From NCBI GenBank assembly GCA_964420035.1, contig CAYQQR010000068.1, positions 1-12,389 of the forward strand: DNA of 12,389 nt, given 5' to 3'. The position numbers were made by a program, and so were the translations under genes. This document shows, one piece after another, positions 12,348 to 12,389 of this stretch (positions are counted from its first letter, which is position 1; each line of letters opens with the position of its first letter). The notes below the pieces were generated by a model. It worked only from the letters and a program-made list of their open reading frames with translations, did no database searches and was not told the DNA's origin. This DNA is from CAYQQR01 sp964420035 (GTDB lineage Bacteria > Bacteroidota > Bacteroidia > Bacteroidales > SM23-62).

Positions 12348-12389
12348 AATCACTACTGTCCGGGTAAATCGCAAGATAACTAAATGATT

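Noticed and set aside
12285..12374. Longer start for the MscS-type gene at 12374
   Set aside because: The 30 added residues cover a TATTTTTG box and repeat sequence and precede the first membrane helix without adding a signal.

Overview
This window looks like chromosomal DNA from a member of the Bacteroidota, probably an uncultivated one of the Bacteroidales type. Three things point there. A gene for the Bacteroidota-restricted small protein DUF4295 follows rpmB and rpmG. Several genes have promoters of the Bacteroidota form (TTG, about 19 bases, TAnnTTTG) and lack Shine-Dalgarno sequences. The lipoproteins and the STE24-like M48 protease are also typical of the group. Every recognisable gene but one is on the minus strand.

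Layout, left to right. Bases 1-259 hold no gene, only short tandem repeats and a GC-rich imperfect palindrome. Bases 260-1047 are a ribosomal-protein operon read leftwards: promoter, rpmB (L28), rpmG (L33), DUF4295, then an intrinsic terminator. Bases 1139-2623 hold tRNA-Thr(CGT), tRNA-Gly(CCC), a perfect 15-bp hairpin and cinA. Next come an M48 metalloprotease, a DUF6340-like lipoprotein, fabG (3-oxoacyl-ACP reductase) and sucD (succinyl-CoA ligase alpha). The single plus-strand gene, an NTF2-like lipoprotein, is divergent from sucD. It converges on a tightly coupled minus-strand operon, pncB-pncA-CNNM/CBS membrane protein, whose genes overlap by ATGA. A 539-base gene-free spacer of repeats follows, then an MscS-type channel gene with a long charged C-terminal tail.

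Functionally this is mostly housekeeping: translation, fatty-acid synthesis, the TCA cycle and pyridine-nucleotide recycling. PncA and PncB turn nicotinamide into nicotinate mononucleotide. CinA has the domain that in characterised homologues deamidates NMN to the same product. I see no phage, insertion sequence, CRISPR array, toxin-antitoxin or defence module.

The unusual content lies between the genes. Nearly every gap carries an imperfect tandem array of a 6-10 base unit, with a different unit in most gaps. Several units recur at distant gaps, some abut stop codons exactly, and one supplies the last codons of cinA. A graded decamer array runs up to the fabG start, and a roughly 75-base composite module is duplicated before the MscS gene. 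I could not run any comparison, so whether these are a described family is open.
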